64,000 nt of DNA from Charina bottae. Taxonomy: Eukaryota; Chordata; Lepidosauria; Squamata; Charinaidae. The translations under genes were made by a program, and so were the position numbers. The notes under the pieces are model-generated. The model did no database searches. It was not told where the DNA came from and saw nothing but the letters and a program-made list of their open reading frames with translations. The stretch spans positions 29,789,414 to 29,853,413 of the forward strand of contig JALMGJ010000002.1 of NCBI GenBank assembly GCA_023362775.1, in the 5' to 3' direction. Of this stretch, positions 24,897 through 37,700 are shown in pieces. The number at the start of each line of letters is the position of its first letter. Within the stretch, counting starts at the first letter, position 1.

Positions 24897-25316
24897 TCAC
24901 TTCCCCATCGTTTGGCCTTGTTGCTGCCTGTTGAATAGAATCCGCATATTTTCTACTTTTCCGGTGAGACAAATCCATCCTCTTAGGGTTGCAGGGTCCC
25001 CCCTTGCTAGGGACCACTCTAGGATCTCTGGGTGCAATCCCCCTTGGAAGTATTCAATTTTCAGTGATTCTGGCCAGTCTGTCAGCTTCCCAGCCAGCCT
25101 TCTGAATTCCGTGGCATACTCTGAGACTGACCTGCTTCCTTGCTCAATATGTTGTAAGCTGGTCTTCGCTCTCATCTTAGAAAGGGGATCTTCAAACCAG
25201 TCCCTTAAAGCATTCGTGAAACTCTCAAAGTCCTCTAGCTCTGGGGCACCTGAGTCATGCAATTCTATGAGCCATTCTGCAGCCTCTCCTTCAAGGTGAG
25301 TCAAAATGTACAGCAA
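24897..25316 (-). pseudogene. Gypsy Gag, capsid-like region
   Basis: The open frame of about 139 codons has the Ty3/gypsy Gag signature GEAAEWLIELHDSG, FTNALRDWFEDP, SVSEYATEFRRLAG and YFQGGLHPEI, as in the family from which mammalian RTL/PEG10-type genes were domesticated. Its upstream part continues in another frame at 25,645-25,301 (RVKVTGDHNSLACFLNDM), so one frameshift near 25,340 breaks the protein. The same break exists in copy A near 82. Not a domesticated gene on this evidence. Confidence 0.8.
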
Positions 25317-26920
25317 CTTGGAACCTTCAGTGGGAAATACTGTAATTCCTCACATTCTTCCATGAACCCTCTCATGTCGTTTAGGAAGCAGGCCAGGCTG
25401 TTATGGTCCCCAGTGACCTTCACCCTCAAGTCTCTCACCCTGAATGACCTGTCTGCATTTGGGGTCTGTCTCATCGCCGGGGGTTGACTTTGGCCATGAG
25501 GGGTGCGAGCGGTTTCCAACCTGGGCATCCTGTGATCTCCTCCCATTTTGGATTTATCGCTCTCTCCTTCCGAGACCATCCAACCTTTCGTCACCGTCAT
25601 GCTGGTCATTGTCCCCCAGCTTAGTTTCCTGCAGGTCAGATACATGCTCTCCTATAGAACTAATCTCTCATTCCATTTTCTCCATCTGCTGCTCCAAGGT
25701 CCACCATTTGGAGCAGGAGCCTCTTTCTCATGTAGTCACCCACCAGTCTCGATTTTTCTCCATGCCTCCTCCCACCTCCAGGGACCAAGCAAACTTGGTT
25801 CTTTTCATTGTCCTGGATCGGGTTGTGATCTCGAGGTTGGTTGGGAACTTCGGCTTGATTTCCTGATCCTCCAGTCATCCCCTGGTGTCTCGCCTGGTTG
25901 GGTTAGTTGGGGTTCTGAGTTCTGTCTCCCTCCCCTCTCTCCCACTCGGCAAGCTGCCTTCTCATGCTAAGCACTCCTGGGCATTCCGGACAGAGCCCTC
26001 TTCTCCTCCATATTCCCCTTCTCCCCCTCCCGATACCGGGGTTCCCATAGTTTCTTGATATTCCATTTGTAAACGTTCCTCGGTAAACTTGGAGTCTTCG
26101 GGTAAGGTCTCCATAATGATTTGAATCTTTCTGTGATATCCGCGATCCATTGACTACTAAATTAGAATACCTGACACAAGCCACTTAGTGATATGAAGGA
26201 ATCATTATTAAAGCCAGTGATCCATTACATATTACAGATTCGAATGAATCAGGCTCCTGCAACCATTTAATAATCTCCAAGTTCCCCCCACCCCAAATCG
26301 GGATTCAATGCTCAATCACCCTTCCCTTCATCTCTAAGTTTTTCATATTTCTAGGTCCGAATCAACTCATGCGGTGATATCCCCCTTTGATTTGTCCTGG
26401 GTGCTGAATCATTCGCCTCGATACTTTGATTAACGTAGTTTGCATTTCTGTGAATACACCAAGTCTCCACTTACATGTCTGGAGGTTTTACTCCAAAGCA
26501 CCCCAAACCGACCCTGTGAGTTTTAACAGACTGGCTGGAAGCTTCCTCGTGCCATGGCAGGATGGCATGGATGACATCCTTACAGAAGGTCCACCAGGAC
26601 TCCTCACTGATGCTGGGTACGAAGGTGGAAGCCATATCCAAGAGAGTTATTGCCCAATTGTACCAGATGGAATTCCAGAAGGCTAAATTGGTGGGGACCT
26701 ACCAGATCACTGGGGGGAGTGTGTTCCACAAATTAGATGCAGCCATGGAAAAGCTTCTAGGTCCTGCTAGATGGCAGCCTTTCAGGGGAGGGACCTGGAG
26801 CATGCCTACCCTATCTGATCTAGTGGGACAAGGAGGTACTCTCAGAGAGAGGCGGTCCCACAAATTACCTGATCCCATACCATGTAGGGCTTTAAAGTAG
26901 ATAACCAGCTGTCATGATCA

Positions 26921-27380
26921 TGATCCTTTAGCTATTAAATCAGAAACTCTTGACAAAAGCCATTAAGGAAATGAAGAGTTCTTTATTAAATCAAGTGATC
27001 CATTACACCTTAAAGACACGAATGAATGGAGTCAGTGTAAACCAAAAGTTAAAAAACATGAGGCATTCCCCCCAGCCATCAAGATCCACGGCTTGCCTGC
27101 CACTCCCTTCATCTTGCAATTTCTAGATCTCTTCAGTCAAGAATCAACTAACACGCTGATAGCGTTCTTTTGATCTATACGTGGTGCTGGACTGCTCTGC
27201 ACCATACTTCAATCAGCATAATTTGTGGGCCTGTTAATACACCAAGACCCCACTACAAGCATTCTCACTTTCTTTACAAGTCTGACCCTGCAGGTATGCC
27301 CACCACAAAGCACCCCGCTGACCCTGCGGGTTTCGATAGACTGGCAGGATGTCACCTCCTGTCACCATGGAAGGATATCA
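26921..27380 (-). mobile_element. Solo LTR of the gypsy family (copy B)
   Basis: Same sequence and flanks as 1,663-2,122 at +25,258. Confidence 0.65.
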
Positions 27381-28729
27381 GATCCTGACATCAGCACCTT
27401 GAACTGCACCTTGATTGTGGTGCTATAAAGTTTGAATAACCCTGCAATAGGACATCTTGTCCAGAGCTTCCCCAGGCCAGTAGCTGCTTTCTGGCTAAAA
27501 TTAAACTTAAGGTTCACAGACTCTATGTCGGGAAAAGACAGAGACTTGGAGATAAGAATAGCTTTAGTGCTAGCCTAGCAATTGCCAAGATGGGAAGAAG
27601 CAATGTCTGCCAACAAGGCTTGGACTACAGATAACACAATTTCTTGCCATTAATTCTTGTAGTTGAAGTGGTTGGGACAAAATCCAAACCTCCGGAAATA
27701 GGACTAGTTCTGGGTCTCTTGAGGAAATGAGGATGTTGAAAGCAACTTTCTCAGAAATATATTTTCTCAAACTATATTTGAAAGAGTCATGGAAGTTATA
27801 TCCCAGATTTTATGAACTAGAAATAACTGGCATGCAGAATTATGACCCGTGAATCATATAGTTCTTTTACCAGTTGGGGTTAATTCATTTAATTTAATGT
27901 AATTTAACTTATTAAATTCGTCATAGCTGCCCACTCTATCAGACTATGGGCAGATTACAACTTCACATTAAACAGGTAAGTTTTATTTTTTATTTTTAGG
28001 TTAAGAACAATGTTAATGCATATATACAGGCCTATGCATGAAGCAAATGCAATAATTTTATATTTTTATATATAATCTGGCTTATATTTGAGACTGAATG
28101 TGCAGGGATTCCCTGAGACCTGAAAAATATTTCAAGGTTTCCTCCAGACTCAAACATTTGAGAAAGTTTTAATTACAATGTCCCCATTGGATAGTTAAAA
28201 AGGTTCAATTCCTTAGGCACATTACAATTTTTAGAAAGTCAGGAAAAAGTTTCAAGACTAAAAAGCAATCAAACTTCTCTGAATTGTTCCCTTCCTTACT
28301 AATGAAATCGAACTATGCCCCTGAGTCCAGCAAAACTGTTTTCTTCAAGTGCACACCTCTGTGCAAGACTCATTCCGAACTCCCCAATTCCCCTTCTCAT
28401 TATTCCCCTTCTCATTATTACAATCATGGTAACTTATTCTATTTTGAACAAAGTTGATGGGATTTCCACCACCACCACAACTAGCTTTCAACCAATGAGA
28501 CAAAAACTGGGATATACAACAACTGAAAACCTGACCTGTTATCACCTCCTGCTCTGCTGAGAGCAGAAGATGGGCTAGGACTGTGCCAGTCTGAAATTGC
28601 AGCTTCCTCTTCCAGATCTGGGGCCAAGTTGGACCATCTTCACTGCAGCTGTGCAATTTTGTGAGCTCTAAGATCCAACTCTCTGTCAGAGAAAGAACTG
28701 TAGGCAGGACCTCCATCGATACATGTCAA

Positions 28730-31700
28730 ATGCTGCTGCAAGTGCAGCTCTTTCTGCTTCTGTCCCAAATTCCTTGTGCCACCATGCTGATGAAATGTCC
28801 ACTGAACGTGATAATAGGAGAACAGAAGGATTTTAATTTCTACAAGCCTGGAGACTACCTGATTAGTGGAATAACATCTTTCATGTTTGCTGCACATTTC
28901 CCATATAATTTCTCCGAGCCTCCAACCCACAAATTGGAACGGTAATTCTTGGCAAATACAGGATTCTGGTCCCTGATTTTACCCACTCCGATGTATTTTT
29001 ATAATGAATAACTTCCTTTTCCCAATTCCTAATCTTGAGAAAGTCAAGTCATTATTTCTTCCCCCAATATGCTTTAGGGAAAAGGCTCCTGGGGCACATG
29101 ATTAAGTTAAGTTCTTATTAAGTCCTTCCACAAGGGTTAGCATCAACACTGGGCAGTCTTGGCAGGACTCTCCAAAGATGCCTGTACTCACAGTGATTCC
29201 CTTGGTCCTGTGGAGAATAAGCAAATAATGTCCGAGGAGGAGACGACCCCTTGAGCCTCCTCCCCACCATCTCCTCTGCTCCCCTACATTGCACTCTATC
29301 CTTCCTTCCTCCCTTTCCCACCTTACTTTCCAAACAATGCGTTTTACCAGTTTTGTAAGATTTTGTGGCTTTCATTTTACTTTTGGTTTAAATAAAAGGA
29401 ATATCTTTTGAAAACCAAATTCAGGGAGGAAAGAGGCCTTAAGTGATAAGCTTATGGTTTAGCACCAGAGGATCACATTAAAGATTTCTGAATGTAGGGC
29501 AATAACTCCAAAGCCATAAATATTCTACAACAAAACAATCTCTGAGTCTAACGATGGGATGTTGAGTTTGGGATCGTCTCAAGACAGGGAATACCAACTG
29601 CTGAAGAGTTCATTTACCAGCACTTAAATCCAGCCATTAGTCACCTCCTGAGTGGTATAATAGGAAGAATTAATAAAATATTATGAAAACATATATGTAC
29701 AGTTGGTAACACTCCCCTTTTAGCCTTCTGGAGGGCTGTGAAGACCTGGCTCTTCTCCAAAGCACTGGGCTAGGATATGAGATTGAGCTGTGAGGACAGT
29801 TGGTCTGGCGCCTGGGGTAAGGATATGTTTTTAACAAGGATTTTTGGCTGGTTCTGAACTGCTTAGTCATTAGATGAGATAGTCGGCCATAGAGGTCCTG
29901 TAACTAACTAAGTAAATAAAATAGAGAAATGTTTGGATTTGTAAAAATTTATTATAAAAAAATTGAAACAGTTACACTACTAAGAAATGTCTCCACTTTC
30001 TTTTATTAGTTTTCTCCAATTTCTTCTACTAGTTTTCCTAACTTTGTTAGTGATGCTGTAAGAGACATTCCCTCCCCCGCCCCAAGTCAAAATGTGGAGA
30101 AATTTTGGTAGGATCCCTTTGATACTGACATAATAAGTTTACTCTATCTCTTTGGTGTTTGTTTTGGAAAGAAGCTCCCATTGGGGTCAATTCGACTGTC
30201 CAATTGAAATAGAAATTTCCAAAGAAGTCTACCATCCAGAAAAGCTCTATAAATAAAGTTTTCAGTAGTTTCCTATTTTTCAGTTAAACAATGAGTGCCT
30301 GCTAATATTGTCTGTATTGCAATATGTAAATTTAAAGCTACAGTAACTATGACATGCTTTTATGAACTAAAGAAGAAAATCCAAATTGAAGATGAGGACC
30401 GTTCTATATCTGTTATGTTGCAGTGTGCCAATGAGATACGACCACATCGTGCCCTTCCTATTTGCTGTTCGTGAGATCAACCACAATCCAAGGCTCTTAC
30501 CCAACATCACCCTTGGCTACAACCTCCATGAGAGCTTTTTCAATGCAAGAATGACCTATGAGGCCATGATGGACTTGCTATCTACAGGGCAGGAGAATGT
30601 TCCAAACTACAGATGTGGAAGACAAAAGAACCTGCTGGCAGTTCTTGAAGAGACCAATCCTGAACTCTTTGATCATATTTCTACTGTCTTGGGCATCTAC
30701 AAAATTCCACAGGTAGGAATCTAAAATTGTGGATCTTTGTGTGTGTTTGTGTTTGTGTGTGTCCGTGGTAAATCAGGAGAGTTCTCTCTTCCAATGTAGT
30801 AAGATGTTTCTATCTGTCCTGGATCACTTGCTCTATTATGTGGGAGACCCACAGAGTGTGTAGGGCTCATGTGAGCCTCAGCTGTTGTCAGCAAAAGTTC
30901 CCCACTGCATCCAATCCATCACTCATGCTTAGCTGCATTGTCAGGGTTTGACCTGAAGGTTGTCCTGCATGAGGGTCATCCATGAGGCTCACCCATGAAG
31001 ATCACCCACTGAAAATGTCAGAGCCCCCTAGCCTCAAAGGGAGTGAAGAGGTCAATGGGAGAGAACACTAAGGGAGCCAGCAAGTGTCATGCAGTTGTGG
31101 TTCTCTGGAAACTACTCTCAGCAGTGGGGAAAGGAGGCCCTTCCATTTCAGCACCTGACTTTTACCATTACAAGGGACACAAACTATCAATATTTCTCTT
31201 TCGTCTTAGATCAGCTATGGGGTTATCAGCCACATTCCTGAGCCAAGTCATCATTTTCCCTTTTTCTACCGGATGAATCCAAATGAAGAACCTCCTTACT
31301 CAGCAATTGTCAAGCTGCTCCTGCATTTCCAATGGACATGGATTGCCCTCCTTTCTCAGGACAATGAAAGAGGAGAAAACTTTAAAAGATCCTTTGCAAC
31401 TGTGGCTGAAAAGAATGGGATTTGCATTGTCCTCTCAGAAACCCTCCCAGCAATGAATACGTACACAAGTAACGAGCAAATCGTTATGGGGGGAAAAGGG
31501 CAAAGGCTTCTTTTTCTTATCAATAGTCCAGTAAAAATTACAGTTTGTCAACTGGACCTTCAGACCACAATATTTCTATCAGGTCTACTAGACAGTAGTA
31601 GAAATATTACTAATTTCATTGGGGGAAAAGTGTGGATTGCAACAACTTTGACAGTTATGGGTATAAAACTGTTTTCCTCCTGGGTTGATCTCCAAGGTAA

Positions 31701-34700
31701 ACATGCTTTGTTTTCCTTCCACACCCAGACAAAGAAAAGGACACAAAAGTATGACTTTAAACCATATTACATTTCTATCCAGCAATATGGGAAGGCAGCA
31801 TTCCAGTGTTCCTATTCAAGGCCTGTGTTCTCCAAGAAGGTTTGGGAAAGATGCCTAGAAAAAGACAACTGGGAAATCCCACCCCGTGATGTGGTTTCAA
31901 GAATCCTGTCTGAGGATGCCTCCAGTATTTCCACAGCAATGCAAGCGCTGGCCTCGGTCCTCAGTGCTGCCTCTTCCTCCCAGCTGAGGAGGAGAAGGAT
32001 GTGGGTTGGAGACCACTGGGCACCCCAGATGGTACAGCCATGGCAGGTGAGACTTCTCCTTTGATGTTCCATAAATGCTCCCACTTCAATTCCTCAGTGT
32101 TAAATTGGGTGTAGGGATGGGAGAGATATTCCAAACAGCAATTGCCCAACATTTGAGAGTGAGTGACACAGAGAGAGAGAGTATGTTGCCAAATCTTCCG
32201 AAGTTGAACCATCTCTGCTGGTGTGGGACGCTGTAATGAAAGAGATACCTATATAGTGAAAAGGCGATTTTCTCCATTTTAAAATGAAACAACCATCAGG
32301 ACGCTCCAGCCATTTTCAGCCCTCTCCTGTGATTACTCATTGTGGTCTTGTATAATTTCCAATCAAGGAGTGAGTCTTGACTTTGGTTTCATGTCCCTAA
32401 CAGAAGATGGTTGTAGCAACAGAAATCTAGACAGCGCATGAAATACTAGGATTCTCAAGACAGGTTACATTGTCTTGTTTTAAACAGGGGAGTTTATATG
32501 TACAGTTACTTACATGTATATCTAGGAAAATTAAATTAAGCATCTGCAAAATAAGCATTTCAATGATTCTTAGCCTGCATCAGATTTTGGGGGAACTAAT
32601 AGCCGAAGAGTCGGACACAACTAAATAACAACAACAAATTTTGCAGTAGAACCTCTGGCAGCAGTGTAAATATGATAAGGATCAGTTAGACCTGATCCCC
32701 TTTCAGGAAACTTTTTAAGCAGTAGGCAAGACAACAAGATTTCATTCTGTGGGGTTTGTCCTAGTTTCATTTGTGCCACTGTCAATCAGATTTGCCTCAG
32801 ATTCCAGAAACAAACAACAAGCACTGGTAGCTATGTTAATGTTTTAAAAACTCCCTTCGTAGCTTGGGCTAAGTTTATTATACAACATAAGTATATCTTA
32901 CAAAATATCATATATATATATATATCTTTATTTTTATTTTAAAAATCTTACAAAACTTTGAAGAAGCACGAGTACAGGGCGAAAGGGAGAAAAGAGCTAA
33001 AAGGAAGGCACGTCAGGCAAACCCTCATCATGACCGTCTCCCACCCGGAAACCTATGCCCTCATTGTGGGAGGTTGTGTGGGTCCAGAATTGGCCTTTAT
33101 AGCCACTTAGGAACCACTGTTAAAATTTTACCTTTGGAAGACAATCTTACTCGGCTACGAGTGATCGCCAATGATCTTACAAAAAGGGGATTATGGATAA
33201 TTCCACTTATTTTTTAACACTAACACTTTATTGTATGTGAGCCTTCGAGTCAATATTTGACTCCTGGGGTGTGCCTGGACTATTTATTCCCTGCAGTTTT
33301 CCTGGCAAGATTCTGGAAGTGGTTTGCACTTGCCTGCTTCTTCCGAGAGCTGAGAGGGAGGGACTGGCCTAAGGTTACCCAGCTGGCTTTGTGCCTAAGG
33401 AGGGACTTGAACTGATCATCAAATATACATATTATAGTACAAGGGTCGGAAATGGCGGCTCGCGAGCCAAATGCGGCTCTTTGGCCCCTTGAGTGTGGCT
33501 CTTCCGCAGGCAGGCGTGGTGGGTGTGGCGCGGCAGCGAGTGTGGCGGGGCAGGCACGGCAGCAGGCATGGTGTGCGTTGCTGTGGGCATACCCCTGGCA
33601 ACCTGGCAGCCGTCTCCGGCAGCCATCTTGACGATGGGCAGGGCTTTCCAAACTGTGTGTCGCGTGACAAGCCGGAAGCGCTGAAGCGAGTGGAAATTCT
33701 CCGCGCCAATCAGCTGTGCGTCGCGCGATTTTTGCCTCCCTGCCAGAACCGAGGGCATTTTCGGGGTCCCCGGAGCCTGCCCGTTCGAAGGGGCAGTGGC
33801 AGCAGCAGCAGCAGTGCTGCCCCTTCGAAAGGGCAGGCTCCGGGGACCCCGAAAATGCCCTCGGTTCTGGCAGGGAGGCAGAAACCTCCCCTCCCCACAT
33901 GAACACGCTGCCCTGGGGTGGAAATTCTCCCCGCAGAACAGCTGAGCGCCGCTTGCGCGCAGCCTCCCTGCCTAAACTGAGGGCATTTTCGGGGTCCCCG
34001 GAGCCTGCCCTTTCGAAGGGGCAGCACTGCTGCTGCTGCTGCCGCTGCCCCTTCGAAAGGGCAGGCTCCGGGGACCCCGAAAATGCCCTCGGTTCTGGCA
34101 GGGAGGCAGAAACCTCCCCTCCCCACATGCACACGCTGCCCTGGGGTGGAAATTCTCCCCGCAGAACAGCTGAGCGCCGCTTGCGCGCAGCCTCCCTGCC
34201 TAAACTGAGGGCATTTTCGGGGTCCCCAGAGCCTGCCCTTTCGAAGGGGCAGCCGTTGCCGCCGCAGCGACAACCTGGAAGCACCGCCGCCGAAGCAGTC
34301 GAGCTTCTCTTTCCCTTCTTCTTCCAAACCTCCCCCGCCCCCTTCCACGCGATTGGCTCCCGCCCGCAAAACCCGCCCCCTTCCACGCGGTTGGCTCCCG
34401 CCCGCAAAACCCGCCCTCTTCCACGCGATTGGCCCCCGCCCGCAAACCCCGCCCCCTGGCTCTCGAGCACTTCAAAATGTGCACGAGCATGTCAAAATGG
34501 CTCCCGGCAAAAAAAGTTTGCCGACCCCTGTTATAGTATGTCCTTTTATCTAAAGGAAAAAGGACACTCATTTGAGGACATTGATGTTCACATTTTAGAC
34601 AGAGAAGATAGGTGGTTTGAGAGAGGGGTCAAGGAATCCATTTATGCCAACTTGGAAAATCCTTCCTTGAATAGAGGTGGGGGCCTCAGGCACAATCTTT

Positions 34701-37700
34701 CCCCTATCTTCCTTCCTGCTTTGTCTTCTGTGCCTAGGAAGTTTAAGACCATTTCGCAAGCTCAACAGCAGCATGTTAATGTTAATGATCCTCCTTTAGA
34801 TGATAAAGGGACTTAGAAATAAACATCTCAAAATAACCATGACCTAGCCCCAGGTGCAAGGTCACACAGACACCCTAGAAACATATTTAAGGATTCCCTT
34901 ACTAACTTTGCTCAGACTGAAGAAGCTCCTTGGATAAGGAGCTAAACGTTTCCACTGAGAAAATAGAAATCCAGTTGACATGATTTAAGCTACAGACTGT
35001 TCCACCTGGATGACTGAGAACCTTCATCGACACATCTTTATATATACCTTATATCTTGTAGCCATTATCTAATTTTGCAACGTGGTTTCGGCTTCACCAA
35101 TACGCTTGGAATTCTATTATTGTATTTATTGGTCCAGCTACTCTATTCCAAAGCCAATGCTTAGTCTTAGACTTTTTTTACTCAGTCTTGCAATATCTCT
35201 CTTCTATAACTCCTCCAACTATACATCTAAACGTTTAATCATTAGACCTCCATATTTCTCTATTGCTAACCTCTCTATTTCCCTACTTCTCTATCACTAA
35301 TCTATAAATTCCCAGGTTGGGGGCTCCATTCTCCTTCCCAACCAAATTCACTCCGCCTTTATCTTTCTGGAGTTCCTCCACTCTTCTGCTCAGTCAAAGC
35401 ACCTCATTTCCTAAAATGGTCCAAAGAAGGATCTCTTGCATCCTTCCCTGTTCCTTGCTTGGCTTCCCTCTTCAAGGGTTTTTATCCTTCCTCCACCTCA
35501 GAGACAAGGTGGTAGAAGAGAGAAGGAACGCTCCTTGGGCTCCCCAGTTGCCAGTTCCTGCCACCTCTATTTCCTCTCTGCTCTGAAAGGCTTTGGCGTC
35601 ATTGAAGCACTTCATGCTTCAGCCAGGCTCCCATTCTGAGCTCTGTGGCTCAGCTTTTTCACAGCCCAGAAACTAACCTGACAGCTGGCAGGTCCTTGTG
35701 TCTTTTCTCCTGAGTGCCAAGACCACCATGTTTTGCATTTGCATGCTTTCGAATTGCTAGGTTGGCAAGAGCTGAGGCTAGTGCGGAAGCTCACTCCGTC
35801 TTGCGGGGCTAGGGATTCGAACCTCTGAACTTGCAATCTTCCATCGACACGCCACCACGCCCCTCTCTTTTTCCTACAATGGCCCAAAGGTGGACCTCTT
35901 TCATCCTTCCATGTTCCCTGCTGGGCTTCCCTCTTCCAGAGATTTTTCCTTCCTCCAGATCCAAGAGGCGGTGGTGGAAGAGAGAAGGAACACTCCTTGT
36001 GCACCCCAGTTCTGTGTTGCTGCCAGCTCTATTTCCCTTCTGCTCTGCAAGGCTTTGGCCTCATTGAAAAACTTCAGGCTTCAGCCAGATTCCCATTCCA
36101 AGCTCTGTGGCTGAGCTTTTTCACAGCCCAGAAAGTGCCCCTACAGCTGGCAGGTATTTGGGTATTTTCTCCAGTGCCAAGACCACCCTGCCTGTTTGTC
36201 ACAATGTCTCCACTCTACAGCTTCCATGTAATCCTTCTCGCTTCACCCTCCACATCCAGCTGCTGGTTCAGTTGTATCAGCAGCTGTGCCATCTGAAGGC
36301 TGGGGCAGAGCTGCAGTGGGATGCTTGCAATCCGCTAACCAATTCACAGTTGGGTTTGCTCACAATACAGGAACCCTTTTAGACAGTAGGAAACAGGGTG
36401 TGATTTCCTGCTGTTTGTTGTAAATATGAAGAAATATAAGATTTTTTCCAAAAAAATAAAGGATAGGTAATTAACAAAATCTATTGGATCTAATTAGATT
36501 CAGTTAATTCTTTAACATTCAGCCTTATATGGTTTTGATCTTCATTAAAATTATGATGCTGAGCTATGGCTTGGTAGGACCATATACTGATTTCTTCAAG
36601 AAAATGGAAGACATATCTGAAAAAGATCTGGTATTCCTTGGAGAAAGAGGGAGAGGAGCTTCCCGCGAAACCTGAATCATTCACTTTCAGAGAGAAGTGC
36701 TGATCTGAAGAGGTTGAATTATTGACAGCATTTCCAATCCAGAATAAAGAACCTGAACAAAGGCTCACATGGGAATGTGGAAGCTGCACATGTTTCCTTC
36801 AAATATTCTATGTCTTTTCAGCTACATCTGCTCCTGAGAAACTTCCAGCTTTACAATCATTCCAGGAATGGGGATTTTTTGGATGAAAACAGAGTTCCTG
36901 TGGCTGACTTTGATATCATGCACTGGACAGTGTTTCCCAACAAGTCTGATGGTGGGGTGAAAGTTGGGGGTGTAGAAAGAGAAACCCCCTCTGAAGTCAA
37001 GGTCTCCATCAATCAGAATGCCATCCTATGGCCAACATCATTTAACAAGGTAGCTGACATTGCTTGGGATTTGGTCATCTATTCACCTTCCCATATGTAA
37101 ACCTTTTTGCTCAGAAATAATTCTAATTTAGGACAATCCAGATAACCTGCAAAGAAGGGAAGATAAACCTGAATTAGTTCATTAGATATCATGATTCTTT
37201 AGATGTTTTCCACTAGTTTATCACAAACTCAATCCTTCTACACCACCAGTTCTGCTGGGGCCTTTACAGTCTACACTCTAAACTTGAATTCTGTTGTTGT
37301 TCTTCAGCCGATAAGTCCTGTCCGACTCTTCATGATCACATTGACCATAGCATGCCAGGCCTTCGTGTCCTCCACTGTCTCCCAGAGTTACCCAACTTCA
37401 TGTTCATTACATCGGTGATGCTATCTAACCATCTCATCCTCTGCCGTCCCCTTCACCTTTTACTTTCAGTCTTTCCCAGCAACATGGTCTTTTCCAGTGA
37501 GTCCTCTCTTCGTATTAGGTGGCCAAAGTATTTGAGCTTCAGCTTCAGTATCTGTCCTTCCAATGAGCAGTCAGGGTTGATTTCCTTTAGGATTGACTGA
37601 TTTGACCTACTTGCTGTCCAAGGGACTCTTAAGAGTCTTATCCAGCACCACAGTTCAAAAGCATCAATTCTTCGGTGCTCAGCCTTCCTTATGGTCCAAT

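Larger units (their letters stand above)
20897..26567 (-). mobile_element. Decayed Ty3/gypsy LTR retrotransposon, interrupted by an L1-like insertion
   Basis: Minus-strand order from high to low coordinate: LTR (26,567-26,151), gag (about 26,150-24,897), zinc-knuckle and protease (24,890-24,238), reverse transcriptase (24,192-23,734 and 21,454-20,897). RNase H and integrase are absent because the element stops at a microsatellite at 20,895. It carries a gag frameshift near 25,340, stops, a DLG in place of the protease D-S/T-G, and YLVD in place of the RT YxDD. The RT is split by an insertion at 21,472-23,716. The gag/LTR half lies inside the duplicated segment. No function is expected. Confidence 0.85.

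Noticed and set aside
24897..25316. Domesticated gypsy Gag gene
   Set aside because: Frameshift near 25,340, stops around it and decayed pol indicate ordinary decay, not a selected host gene.
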